From contig JAJZME010000068.1 in the NCBI GenBank assembly GCA_021803035.1, forward strand, positions 1 to 64,000: a DNA stretch of 64,000 bases. Reading direction: 5' to 3'. Position 1 is the stretch's first letter; the number at the start of each line of letters is the position of its first letter. The position numbers and the translations under genes are program-made. This stretch comes from Acidobacteriota bacterium. Its GTDB lineage: Bacteria; Acidobacteriota; Terriglobia; Terriglobales; Acidobacteriaceae. Positions 45,139 through 53,828 of the stretch are shown here, piece by piece. The notes below the pieces were generated by a model, which saw only the letters and a list, made by a program, of their open reading frames with translations, was not told the DNA's origin and made no database searches.

Positions 45139-45501
45139 ATGCCGCAAAAAATGGCCGTTGTTTGCAACGGAGAAACCAGCGCGAACATCATGCCCACCCT
45201 GATCTTTGCTTCGTCAGGGCTTGCTCTCGACTACGAAGTCCACATCTTCTTCTGCCCGGCGGGGGCCAAATGGACATTGAAAGGCGAACTGGAAAAATTC
45301 GGCGAGCTCAAGGGCATGCCCAACCCCATTAAGCTGTTCAACGACATCCTGGAACTGGGCGGCGAGATGATCCTCTGCGAACTGGCTCTCGAGAACAGGG
45401 GAATCGATCCCAGGGAACTGCGCGATCCGCGCATCAAGATCACAAAGGCCCCGCCATTCCTGATGAACGTCGAGGGCGCCACCCAGACCTACGTCTTCTG
45501 A
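45139..45501 (+). CDS. DsrE-family small protein
   Basis: A 120-residue protein of the DsrE/DsrF/peroxiredoxin-like group: MAVVCNGET followed by NIMPTLIFASSGLALDYEVHIFF, and a later ILELGGEMILCELAL. Two cysteines (about 8 and 79) could take part in sulfur relay or thiol chemistry; the role is not known. AAAGGAGA 6 nt before the ATG at 45139 fixes the start. It stands alone, facing the efflux pair. Confidence 0.8.
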   Translation: MPQKMAVVCNGETSANIMPTLIFASSGLALDYEVHIFFCPAGAKWTLKGELEKFGELKGMPNPIKLFNDILELGGEMILCELALENRGIDPRELRDPRIKITKAPPFLMNVEGATQTYVF

Positions 45502-45753
45502 GGATTGCGGTGAAAGCTCCCGGCCGTTTGAGTTCCGGGGCCGGCGCTGCGCAGATTGCCCCGGGTGTTGCGCGGCGAATGGCGGGAAAGTCTCCGGTTC
45601 AACAGTTGCGCAAAACAACACGCGCAAGCGTCCTGCATCAGGCCGTGCGCCACCAGCCGAGCGGGACCTGGCGCCTCTGACCGGATTGCCGCCCGTTCAC
45701 CCGCCGCCGGAAGCTGAAAAGCTGACAGCGAAGAGTCAAAAGCTGGCTTCTTT

Positions 45754-46980
45754 TCACTTCACCCACACTCTCGGTTCCACTGAGAAACCCGGCCGCAGCA
45801 CATGATGCGGATCTTCCTTGGCCAGATTAGTGAAGTCGATGCGCACCGGAACGCGCTGCACCACCTTGACGTAATTCCCCGTAGCATTCTCCGGCGGGAA
45901 CAGCGACAGCATCGATCCGGTTGCGCCGCCAATCTGTATGACCTTGCCTTTGTAAATCTTCCCCGTCGCGTCCACATGGATAGCGACCCGCTCGCCGGCA
46001 TGAATTCGGCGAAGCTGCGTCTCCTTGAAGTTTGCCGTGACCCACAGGCGCTTAAGCGACACCAGCGTCATCAGGTTCTGACCCGCCGACACGTTCTCGT
46101 CGATCTCCACGCTTTTGCGCGTAATGATGCCCGTGACCGGGGCCACGATCTTCGTATAGCTCAAATTTAGCTCGGCCTGATCGAGCCGGGCCTTGGCCAC
46201 TTCCACCTGCGCGATCGCCTGCTTGGCGCGCGCCGACTCCGCCTGTACCTGCTGCGGCGCCGTCTGTGCGTACTTCAGCATGGCCATCGCCTGCGCCTGC
46301 CGCTCCTTGGCCACGCGCACGGCGTAGGCCGCAGCCGCCTGGCTGGCCTGCGCATCAGCCACCGCGGCCTTGGCGGCATTGGCCGCGGCCAGCGCGGTGT
46401 CGTACTGCTGTTTGCTGATGACGTCTTTCTTCACCAGCGGCGTGTAACGCTTCAAATCCGATTGCGCCTTGAAGTTGTTGGCCTCAGCCTGGGCCACCCG
46501 TGCGCGCGCCGCGTCCAGTTGCTGATCGGCCTGGGCCAGGCTGGCCTGCGCCCCGCTCACGTTGGCACTTGCCGAGCGCAGGTTGCTGCCGGTGTTGACG
46601 AATGTGATCGGCACATACACCTTGGCCGCGGCCGCGGCCGCTTCCGCGCTGTCCAGCGCCGCCTGCGCCCGTTCCACTGCAACCTGAAAGTCGCTCGGGT
46701 CAAGCTCGCAAATCGGGGCGCCTTTCTTCACCAGTTCGTTCTCCCGCACGTAAACATGCAGCACGTGGCCGGAGACGCGCGAGCTGATCTGGATCAGGTG
46801 GCCGCTGATCTGCGCGTCGTCCGTGTCTTCGCTGAAGGTCGAGCGCCACCAGATGCCGAGCGCCACCAGCACCAGCACGGCAATGACGGCCAGCAGTATG
46901 CCTTTGCGCCGCGACGGCCGCTCGATCTCGGTTTCCGGCGCCGCTGGGGCTGCGTGGGGTAATGGGTTCGGGTCCGCCAC
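45754..46980 (-). CDS. HlyD/EmrA-family periplasmic adaptor
   Basis: A 408-residue membrane-fusion protein with one N-terminal helix (GILLAVIAVLVLVALGIWW), a lipoyl-type hairpin (TDDAQISGHLIQISSRVSG), a long Ala/Gln-rich coiled coil (about 85-250), and the second half VTGIITRKSVEIDENVSAGQ. It links an inner-membrane pump to TolC. The start is GTG with GGAGGAAAG upstream, 2 bp after the tolC stop. No inner-membrane pump gene follows it before the next convergent gene. Confidence 0.87.
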   Translation of the reverse strand: MADPNPLPHAAPAAPETEIERPSRRKGILLAVIAVLVLVALGIWWRSTFSEDTDDAQISGHLIQISSRVSGHVLHVYVRENELVKKGAPICELDPSDFQVAVERAQAALDSAEAAAAAAKVYVPITFVNTGSNLRSASANVSGAQASLAQADQQLDAARARVAQAEANNFKAQSDLKRYTPLVKKDVISKQQYDTALAAANAAKAAVADAQASQAAAAYAVRVAKERQAQAMAMLKYAQTAPQQVQAESARAKQAIAQVEVAKARLDQAELNLSYTKIVAPVTGIITRKSVEIDENVSAGQNLMTLVSLKRLWVTANFKETQLRRIHAGERVAIHVDATGKIYKGKVIQIGGATGSMLSLFPPENATGNYVKVVQRVPVRIDFTNLAKEDPHHVLRPGFSVEPRVWVK

Positions 46981-46982
46981 GT

Positions 46983-48536
46983 TTACTTTCCTCCTAGATA
47001 GCTCTTGTAGTTCTGCGCATCGCCCAGCGCCCGCGCCAGGTTGAGCTTGGCCACGTTGTCGCGATAGAGGCTCGACACATAAAGGTCGTCCGCCTGCGCC
47101 ACCGACTGCTGCGCCTGGCTCACCGCCAGGTTGTCGCTGACGCCGTTGGCGTAGCGCTCCTGCGCGTCCTTCAGTGCTTCATTGGCCAGGGCCATGCTGG
47201 AACGCGCCACCGCTACCTGCTTCTGCGCCGCGGAGATATCCAGCAGCGCATCGCGCACTTCGGCATCGATCTGCGCCTTCTTGTCGCTCAACCGGGCCTG
47301 CTCCATATCCAGTTGCGCCTGTGCCTCCTGCGCCTGTCCGCGCAGCGCGAATTCCTTGAACAACGGCACGCTCAAGGTTCCCGATGCGTCGCCCGTTCCA
47401 TGCGAATGCGCCACGTTGACGCCGATGTCGCCGTAGTCGCCATTGACCTTCAGCGTCGGGAACCGGGCAGCCGTAGCCGCCTTGCGCATCTCCTTGGCCG
47501 CTTCGGTCTCTTCCACCAGCGCCGCCAGATCCTCGCGGTGGGTCTCGGCTTGGTGAATCAGCGCCTTCGCATTCAGATTGTTGAACGCGGCGTAGGGAAC
47601 CTTGTCGATGAGGATGAACTTCTGCGCCAGCGGCAACCCGATGGCCCGCGCCAGCGCCAGCTTGTCCTTGGCCCGCGCGTTCTGGGCCACAATCAACCGC
47701 TGCTGCAGCGTTTGATAATCCACCCGCGCCCGCAGCACGTCGAGTATCGGCGCCGTGCCCGCCTGGTGATTGGCCATGGCCTGATTCAATGACACCTTCG
47801 CCGTCGCCACCTGCGCTTCCACGCTCTTGATCTGTGTCTCGTCGGCCAGCACCAGCAGGTACGCATTGCCCACTGTCAGAATCACAAGATTGTGCGCATC
47901 TTCGGCCGAAAGCTGTGCGCCCTCAAAGTTGTGCTTCGCGGCCAGATAACTGCGCAGCGAGCTGACGTCAACTAGCGACCAGCTCAGGAAGGCCCGCAGA
48001 TCGGTATAGCCGAACGGCCCGATAATCGCCGGAAAGCCGGGGAAGCGGAAGCCTTCCGCGGGCAGATCCGTCTGCATCTCGGCTTCGGTGGCGTTGAAGT
48101 CCACCGACGGCAGCAGCGATTGCAGCTCGCTCAGCCGCTGTGCGCGCGCCTGCGCCGTTTCCGTGCCGCTCAAAATGATGCCCAGGTTCGCCTTCAGGCC
48201 CCGCTGGATGGCCTCTGCCAGTGAGAGCTTGATGGGATACGGCAACACTGTGCCCTTCGTCACGCTACCCTTGAAGTCCTCGGCCGAAGGCGCCGTGGAT
48301 GGAGCGGCCGACGCGCCGGGCAACACATGAGGAGGCTGCGCGGTCATCTGCGCGTAAGGCGCGGTCGGCGCCATGGACGAACTTTGCGCGGCCGCCCGGC
48401 CGGGCCCAAAAGCCGCAAGCCCAATCATTGCCGCAAGGGCACAGGGAAAGATTATGCGGACCCTAAAGTGTGTTGACGGAATCAAGACAGTCCAACTCGC
48501 TCGAAAAAAACGATTCACAAAAATGTGTACGCCCAT
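46983..48536 (-). CDS. TolC-family outer-membrane efflux protein
   Basis: A 517-residue outer-membrane factor with an N-terminal signal (IIFPCALAAMIGLAAFGPGRAAAQ) and two repeated helical-hairpin halves (LSLAEAIQRGLKANLGI..., AQARLSDKKAQIDAEVRDALLDISAAQ), the TolC fold that forms the tunnel through the outer membrane. It heads a two-gene operon with the HlyD-type gene. A TGTATAGACTG element lies 39 nt upstream. Confidence 0.87.
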   Translation of the reverse strand: MGVHIFVNRFFRASWTVLIPSTHFRVRIIFPCALAAMIGLAAFGPGRAAAQSSSMAPTAPYAQMTAQPPHVLPGASAAPSTAPSAEDFKGSVTKGTVLPYPIKLSLAEAIQRGLKANLGIILSGTETAQARAQRLSELQSLLPSVDFNATEAEMQTDLPAEGFRFPGFPAIIGPFGYTDLRAFLSWSLVDVSSLRSYLAAKHNFEGAQLSAEDAHNLVILTVGNAYLLVLADETQIKSVEAQVATAKVSLNQAMANHQAGTAPILDVLRARVDYQTLQQRLIVAQNARAKDKLALARAIGLPLAQKFILIDKVPYAAFNNLNAKALIHQAETHREDLAALVEETEAAKEMRKAATAARFPTLKVNGDYGDIGVNVAHSHGTGDASGTLSVPLFKEFALRGQAQEAQAQLDMEQARLSDKKAQIDAEVRDALLDISAAQKQVAVARSSMALANEALKDAQERYANGVSDNLAVSQAQQSVAQADDLYVSSLYRDNVAKLNLARALGDAQNYKSYLGGK

Positions 48537-48574
48537 AATGGATGCTTGAGATGGGCTGAAGGTTCTAAATCTAG

Positions 48575-48585
48575 TGTATAGACTG
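48575..48585 (+). promoter_or_regulatory. TGTATAGACTG element upstream of tolC
   Basis: An exact 11-mer shared with the tandem repeat before mntR. It lies 39-49 nt before the tolC start, where a -10 region (TATACA on the minus strand) would be, in the opposite orientation to its partner relative to the gene. Confidence 0.4.
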
Positions 48586-48649
48586 CCCCCTCCAGACGCA
48601 CAGTGGGGCTGCTGCGCGCCGGCCGCAGTCAGCCCCGCGTCGAAGCAAC

Positions 48650-49648
48650 TTAGCTAAAGCCCAGAACAGGATGCGGCGTGTACGGCTCCTCCAGCGAAGC
48701 GATCTCTTCCGGCGTCGGCTTGATGGCCAGCGCCGCAACGGCGTCCTGCAGATGATGCGGCTTGCTGGCGCCCACAATCGGCGCGGTGACGCCGGGCTTG
48801 GCCAGCAGCCACGCCAGCGCCATCTGCGCGCGCGGCACGTCGCGCTGCTCGGCAATCTTGCCCAGCCGGTCGACAACTCTGTGATCGGCTTCCTCGGTGC
48901 GCGAGTAGAGCGACTTGCCGAAGGTGTCCGTCTCCGTCCGCCGCGTCGACTCGCCGTGCCAAGGCCGCGCCAGCAGTCCGCGCGCCAGCGGGCTCCACGG
49001 AATCACGGCTATATTTTCTTCGCGGCACAGCGGCAGCATCTCGCGCTCTTCCTCGCGATAGAGCAGGTTCAGATGGTTCTGCATGGAGACAAAGCGCGTC
49101 CAGCCGTGCAGCTCGGCAATGTAAAGCGCCTTGGCAAACTGCCAGGCGTACATCGACGAGGCCCCGATGTAGCGCACCTTGCCGGCCTTCACCACGTCAT
49201 GCAGCGTCTCCAGCGTCTCCTCGATGGGCGTCTCGTAATCCCAGCGATGGATCTGGTAGAGGTCCACGTAATCGGTTTGCAGCCGGCGCAGGCTCTCGTC
49301 CAGCTCGTGCAGAATGGCTTTGCGCGAAAGACCATGGCCGTTGGGCTCTTCGCGCATCAGGCCGTGAACCTTGGTTGCGATCACCACGGACTCGCGCCGC
49401 GTGTTGGCTTTCAGAAAGCGCCCCAGGACGATTTCACTGTCGCCGTTCGAATAAACATTGGCGGTATCGAAGAAATTGATGCCCAGTTCCAGCGCCTGGC
49501 GCAGAAACGGCTGGCTCTCCGCCTCGTTCAGCGCCCAAACCTGCCGGCCGGGCATCGCCTTGCCGGTCGCCGGCGATCCATACGTCATGCACCCCAGGCA
49601 GATGCGCGAGACCTTCATTCCGGTTTTTCCCAAATTCACGTAGTCCAT
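48650..49648 (-). CDS. Aldo/keto reductase
   Basis: A 332-residue AKR-family enzyme: MDYVNLGKTGMKVSRICLGCMTYG, FFDTANVYSNGDSE (Asp/Tyr of the catalytic tetrad), VVIATKVHG (Lys), YVDLYQIHRWD (His) and IPWSPLARGLLARP. It reduces aldehydes or ketones with NADPH. The ATG at 49648 has GAGGAG 5 nt upstream; about 77 residues of open frame before it have no match. Confidence 0.9.
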   Translation of the reverse strand: MDYVNLGKTGMKVSRICLGCMTYGSPATGKAMPGRQVWALNEAESQPFLRQALELGINFFDTANVYSNGDSEIVLGRFLKANTRRESVVIATKVHGLMREEPNGHGLSRKAILHELDESLRRLQTDYVDLYQIHRWDYETPIEETLETLHDVVKAGKVRYIGASSMYAWQFAKALYIAELHGWTRFVSMQNHLNLLYREEEREMLPLCREENIAVIPWSPLARGLLARPWHGESTRRTETDTFGKSLYSRTEEADHRVVDRLGKIAEQRDVPRAQMALAWLLAKPGVTAPIVGASKPHHLQDAVAALAIKPTPEEIASLEEPYTPHPVLGFS

Positions 49649-50097
49649 CGATGCTCCTCGACAACGGGATTTCAGATAAAAGTTTAACCCCGCTTTGATA
49701 AGCGGCGGCCAACGCCCGCGTTCCTTCCGTGCCGCAGACAAACCCGCGCGCCATTTCTCCGGGCATTGGCGCAAATTACGGAAATGAATGATGATGCCGT
49801 ATTGCGCCTGCCGCGCGGCTTGCCCGATTGCTTGACGTCTCTGCCGCTCCGTCAGGAGGAGACTTTTTAAGCCGGTCATGGTCTAATTTCAGAAGGTGGG
49901 GTATTTTTGCCCCTTTTTCCGCGTGGGTTGGCCGCGGTTTTTGCGGCAGCGCACGCAACCAACGCTGTTCATCCACGCTTCGGAGCGGTGAGCGCCGTTT
50001 CTTCCCTCGCCGCGGGACGTCAGGATTCCATTTGCTGCAAGCTGTGCGACAAACCAGAAAGCGATCGATTCTCCACCCGGAACCCGAGGGCTCGTTC
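49649..50097. other. Intergenic region, aldo/keto reductase to protease
   Basis: About 450 bp between divergent genes. I see no gene, RNA or repeat in it. There is a TTGACG at 49833-49838 without a matching -10 box. Open frames running into the protease gene from here lack homology. Confidence 0.45.
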
Positions 50098-52368
50098 ATG
50101 CGGCTACGCTGGCTTCTGCTGGTCCCTGTTTTGCTGGCTGTTGCCGGTTGCGGCGGCACCGGGAGCACTGGCTCGTCGAGCGGCCCCATTACCATCGCGC
50201 CCGGCACGGCCACCATCGACACCAACTGCACCGGCTGCGTGGATTCTTCCGGTCAGCCTTCCTCCTACGAGCAGTTCACGGCAATCTCGTCGGGCGGTGG
50301 TGCGGCCAGCGTCAACTGGACCCTCTCCGGCGGAGACGCCAAATCGGGCCCCGGGGCGATCACCTCGTCCGGCCAGTACACTCCACCGGGGTATCTCACC
50401 GCCGACAGCGTGAAGGTCACCGTCACCGCCGCCCTGGTCTCCAATCCCAGCGAAACCGCATCCGCAACCATCACCGTCACCCCAGGCTTCCTGCAGCCGC
50501 TTTCACCGGAAAATGTCGCCCTCGGCGCCGACGGAACCGTCAAGGTTACCGGCTACATTGCCGAAGCCGGCGGCACGGCCAGCATCAACTACACCACATC
50601 GAGCTCGCCCACAGGCTCCGGCGGCGGCCAGGGAACGCTGGTCTCCATACCCTGCACGCACAGCTCCACTGCCTTCACCTCCTGCCCGGTCACCTACACC
50701 GCCCCGTCCGTCATTTCCTCCACGGGCGCCATGTACATCGTGGGCACCATCGGAACTTCGTCCTCCAAGGCATCCACTGAAGTGCTGCTCAACACCGCCG
50801 GCGTCGACAGCAGCCCGCTCTCCCACGAAAACGTGCAGATCGGAGCCATCGACCTCGGCACCTCGGGGGGAAATAACAAGGATTACGACACCGCGGTCAG
50901 GAACGGCCAGACCGTCATCACCGACTGCTGCGGCGGCACGCTCGGCGCGCTGCTCAAGGACAACGGCGGCAACTATTACATCCTCAGCAACAACCACGTG
51001 CTGGCGCGCAGCGACCAGGCACTACCGGGCGAAGCCATCATCCAGCCGGGACTGATCGACGACAACTGCAGCCCCTATCCGAACGGCGCGTCAACACAGG
51101 TGGCCACGCTCACCAACTTCTTGCCGCTCAATTCCTCTTCCACCAACGCCGACGCGGCGATTGCTAAGATTATGCCCGGCGCGGTCAACACCAACGGTGA
51201 CATTCTGGAACTGGGCCCGAAGAATCTTTCAACTGATGAGTTGAGTCCCGCCCCGCCCGGCATCACATGCAGCATCGCTAGCACAAGCGCGGGCGTGCCC
51301 ACGGGAGCATCGTGTACTCCCGGCGGAGGCGAAACTGCAGTGGTCGGCATGGTTGTGGCCAAGAGCGGCCGCACCACCGGCCTGACCTGCGCAGCGATCT
51401 CAACCGTCAGCCTGAACGTGAAGGTGTCCTACTTCAAGAATTGCGGCGAGACTGTGCCGTACCTGACCAAGGAATACACCAACCAGATCGGCATCACCGG
51501 CAACCAGTTCAGCAACGCCGGTGACTCCGGCTCGCTCGTCGTCGACACCTCCAATGCTGAGCCTGTGGGTCTTTTCTTTGCCGGCGGAGTCGATAGCTCC
51601 GGCCAGAGCGAGGGCGTAGCCAACCCCGCCGGCACCGTGCTCCAGGAGTTGGATGCGCATGATGGCGCCACCTACACCTTTGTGGGCGGCGCGGACCACC
51701 AGGTGAGCTGCCTCAACTACGGCGCCGGCACGGTGGCCATTGCGCAGTCGGCCAAGCTCACCACCCCGCAGATTCAGCTCGCGCAGGCCGCTCTGGCTCC
51801 GGCGCGTAACCTTGTGAACCCCTCCACCGGCATCCTGGGCGTAGCCACCGGCAAGAGCAGCGATGATCCCGGCACGCCCGCGGTCCTTGTCTATTTGAGC
51901 CCCACCTCGACGGCAACGGTGCCCGCGACCATTAACGGCGTCCGCACCGTGGTCATTCGCACCACGGCCTCCGCCGTGGCCACCGGCACGGCGCCCACCA
52001 ATCCTTTCCATGGCGTCTCGGTGCCGCCGCTTTCGGCTGCGGTGGTGAAGCAGGCCATCGCCATCAAGCAGCGCATCGCCCAGAGCCTGATGCAAAAGAA
52101 TCCGGCCTTCTTCGGCGTGGGCATCGGCCAAAGCTACGACGATCCCAGTCAGGCGGCGCTGGTCATTTACGTGGACCGCAACGACGTTCCCGCCACGCTG
52201 CCGCCCACCATGGACGGCCTGCGCACCCGTTACATCATCATGAGCCGCCTGCACGTGACCCGCGCCTATCTGTCGCCGATTCCCACACGCAGCCGTTGCT
52301 CGATCCGCGCCACGCAGCCCGGCGGCTCCAAACTGATCGATCTGAAGCAGCCCCTGAAACTGCCATAA
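50098..52368 (+). CDS. Trypsin-like serine protease lipoprotein with Ig-like N-terminal region
   Basis: A 756-residue lipoprotein: signal and lipobox MRLRWLLLVPVLLAVAGC, then Ser/Thr/Gly-rich bacterial Ig-like segments to about residue 240, then a chymotrypsin-fold part with a possible triad His300 (SNNHV), Asp352 (NADAAIAK) and Ser477 (GDSGS). The C-terminal 250 residues contain two similar segments (GILGVATGKSSDDPGTPAVLVYLS and FFGVGIGQSYDDPSQAALVIYVD), an internal duplication of a small domain. It is probably anchored outside the cytoplasm. The target is unknown. GAGGG precedes the ATG. Confidence 0.75.
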   Translation: MRLRWLLLVPVLLAVAGCGGTGSTGSSSGPITIAPGTATIDTNCTGCVDSSGQPSSYEQFTAISSGGGAASVNWTLSGGDAKSGPGAITSSGQYTPPGYLTADSVKVTVTAALVSNPSETASATITVTPGFLQPLSPENVALGADGTVKVTGYIAEAGGTASINYTTSSSPTGSGGGQGTLVSIPCTHSSTAFTSCPVTYTAPSVISSTGAMYIVGTIGTSSSKASTEVLLNTAGVDSSPLSHENVQIGAIDLGTSGGNNKDYDTAVRNGQTVITDCCGGTLGALLKDNGGNYYILSNNHVLARSDQALPGEAIIQPGLIDDNCSPYPNGASTQVATLTNFLPLNSSSTNADAAIAKIMPGAVNTNGDILELGPKNLSTDELSPAPPGITCSIASTSAGVPTGASCTPGGGETAVVGMVVAKSGRTTGLTCAAISTVSLNVKVSYFKNCGETVPYLTKEYTNQIGITGNQFSNAGDSGSLVVDTSNAEPVGLFFAGGVDSSGQSEGVANPAGTVLQELDAHDGATYTFVGGADHQVSCLNYGAGTVAIAQSAKLTTPQIQLAQAALAPARNLVNPSTGILGVATGKSSDDPGTPAVLVYLSPTSTATVPATINGVRTVVIRTTASAVATGTAPTNPFHGVSVPPLSAAVVKQAIAIKQRIAQSLMQKNPAFFGVGIGQSYDDPSQAALVIYVDRNDVPATLPPTMDGLRTRYIIMSRLHVTRAYLSPIPTRSRCSIRATQPGGSKLIDLKQPLKLP

Positions 52369-52440
52369 ACCGGGCGCTTCAAACGGGCGCAGACATTGTT
52401 CAAACGGGCGCGGACTTTATTGATGGCGGCAAAAACAAAC

Positions 52441-52480
52441 GTCCTGTCATCCCGAGGCGAAGCCGAGGGAACTGCGGTTG
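52441..52480 (+). repeat. GTCATCCCGAGG-type intergenic sequence
   Basis: The stretch around CTGTCATCCCGAGGCGAAGC resembles a short intergenic repeat I have seen in many bacterial genomes. I find only one copy in this window, so its repeat nature here is an inference. Confidence 0.3.
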
Positions 52481-52577
52481 TTTCTCGACGCTGCCGAGAC
52501 TTCCACAGAATGGTGGATTTCTCAAAGCTCCCACTTGGCGGTCGTACGCCAGTTTCGATTCAAAAGCCATTCAATGC

Positions 52578-52618
52578 GTACATACATAATTGATATTTGT
52601 ATGTACTGGAGCTATAAT
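52578..52618 (+). promoter_or_regulatory. vapBC promoter embedded in a perfect palindrome
   Basis: GTACATACA (52578-52586) and TGTATGTAC (52598-52606) are perfect 9-bp inverted arms around 11 bp. TTGATA (52590-52595) lies in the spacer and TATAAT (52613-52618) is 17 nt downstream, a near-consensus sigma-70 promoter. The arms, two helical turns apart, are where an antitoxin-toxin complex would bind to shut off its own operon. Confidence 0.8.
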
Positions 52619-52639
52619 GGCGCGTGGGAGAACTTCACA

Positions 52640-52870
52640 ATGGCTGAAACGAGGCAACGAACTGTTCACAAGAATTTCCGTCTCGATCCGGTGCAGATCG
52701 CTCGCGCACAAAAGGTGCTCGGCGCTTCCACTGAAACGGAGACCATCGTTCGCGCTCTTGATCATGTCATTTCCGAGGCTGAACGCAATCGTCTGACGAT
52801 TCAAGCCAATCAGCGATTCTTAAAGAGCGGGGTTGTCATCCAGGATGCGTTTGGGAGTTTAACGGAATAG
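52640..52870 (+). CDS. vapB: VapB-type antitoxin
   Basis: A 76-residue protein with a short N-terminal DNA-binding-like part (TRQRTVHKNFRLDPVQIARAQKVLG) and a C-terminal helix (FLKSGVVIQDAFGSLTE) that could wrap the toxin. It lies 2 bp before a PIN-domain toxin gene, the normal antitoxin position. The ATG at 52640 is about 15 nt after the expected transcription start, so the leader is short. The fold class (ribbon-helix-helix or other) is not certain. Confidence 0.82.
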   Translation: MAETRQRTVHKNFRLDPVQIARAQKVLGASTETETIVRALDHVISEAERNRLTIQANQRFLKSGVVIQDAFGSLTE

Positions 52871-52872
52871 AG

Positions 52873-53298
52873 ATGCCGGTTTTGTTCGATTCTTCCGTTT
52901 ATATTGCTGCATTGCGCCCGGGCGGTGACCCTGATCTTCTTGCTCAGCGGTGGACCATGGAATCTCCGCTGTGGTTGAGTTCGGTTGTACTCGAGGAACT
53001 CTACGCCGGGTCCAAACCCGGTGACCTTCGCGTCCTCGAAAAGCTGGAACGCGACTTCGAAAAAGCCGGGCGACTGCTGGTCCCGAACCTCGGCGACTGG
53101 ACATCGGCCGGCAAAACTCTCGCCGCCATCGCCCGGAAATATGGATACGAAAAGATCGGTAGAGCGCGGCTTACGAATGACACTTTGATTGCAACCAGCG
53201 CCGCCCGCAGGGGGATCAGGGTGCTGACAATCAACGTGCGCGATTACGCGCTACTGGCGCACTTCTGTCCTCTCCAATGGGAAGCGCGCTCTTTTTGA
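52873..53298 (+). CDS. vapC: VapC-type PIN-domain toxin
   Basis: A 141-residue PIN-domain ribonuclease with acidic residues in the expected places: Asp6 (LFDSSVYI), Glu41/42 (VLEELYAG), Asp103 (TNDTLIA) and Asp124 (NVRDYALL). These bind Mg or Mn for cutting RNA, often tRNA. It is encoded directly after its antitoxin, under the shared palindrome-controlled promoter. Confidence 0.9.
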   Translation: MPVLFDSSVYIAALRPGGDPDLLAQRWTMESPLWLSSVVLEELYAGSKPGDLRVLEKLERDFEKAGRLLVPNLGDWTSAGKTLAAIARKYGYEKIGRARLTNDTLIATSAARRGIRVLTINVRDYALLAHFCPLQWEARSF

Positions 53299-53423
53299 GA
53301 CTGGCGTGCTGGTCTGCCAGCCTGCAAGATATGGCGTGAGCTGGACCACCTTGGTTCCTACTTGGCGGTGACACATCTTCGATCCGCTGTTTGATGCGGA
53401 TTACGATGGAGGCGAGGCCCCAA

Positions 53424-53828
53424 ATGAACTCCGCAATTGAATTGCACGATTCTGAGTGTTTGGCAATTGAACAGAATTCAATAGGCGCTGGCGCGCTCGT
53501 TCTTGATGCCTACGTCCACCGATCAAATGGGGAACCCAGTGAAACTCCCGGCGAGGGTGGAATACAACGAGTGCGCTTCTCCGTGGAAGCCATGAGCGTG
53601 TCAGGAAGGATCGGCACGTTGCCTGCGACGATTTACAACGGATCGCTCAATATCGGGGGGGCGAGTCTCGATCTGATTCCCTTGCCGTTTGAGTCTGCCC
53701 AAAGTTGCAACTTGAGGCTTTCGCTTTTAGACGGTGAAGATTTTTGCATCACCGGCAAAGCCGTGCGTGTCACGCCCGAAGGCGAATTCCGCTTCGTAGA
53801 GCACGTCGAGTTCTCGACGAAAAAGTGA
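53424..53828 (+). CDS. Conserved hypothetical protein
   Basis: A 134-residue protein I cannot assign. The sequence alternates short strands (GALVLDAYVHRS, IQRVRFSVEAMSVSG, CNLRLSLLDGEDFCITGKAVRV) with acidic loops, suggesting a small beta-rich domain; no signal or membrane segment is visible. Start is uncertain: 53424 has GGCGAGG upstream, 53406 is another ATG. It follows vapC by 125 bp and may be separate from it. Confidence 0.5.
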   Translation: MNSAIELHDSECLAIEQNSIGAGALVLDAYVHRSNGEPSETPGEGGIQRVRFSVEAMSVSGRIGTLPATIYNGSLNIGGASLDLIPLPFESAQSCNLRLSLLDGEDFCITGKAVRVTPEGEFRFVEHVEFSTKK

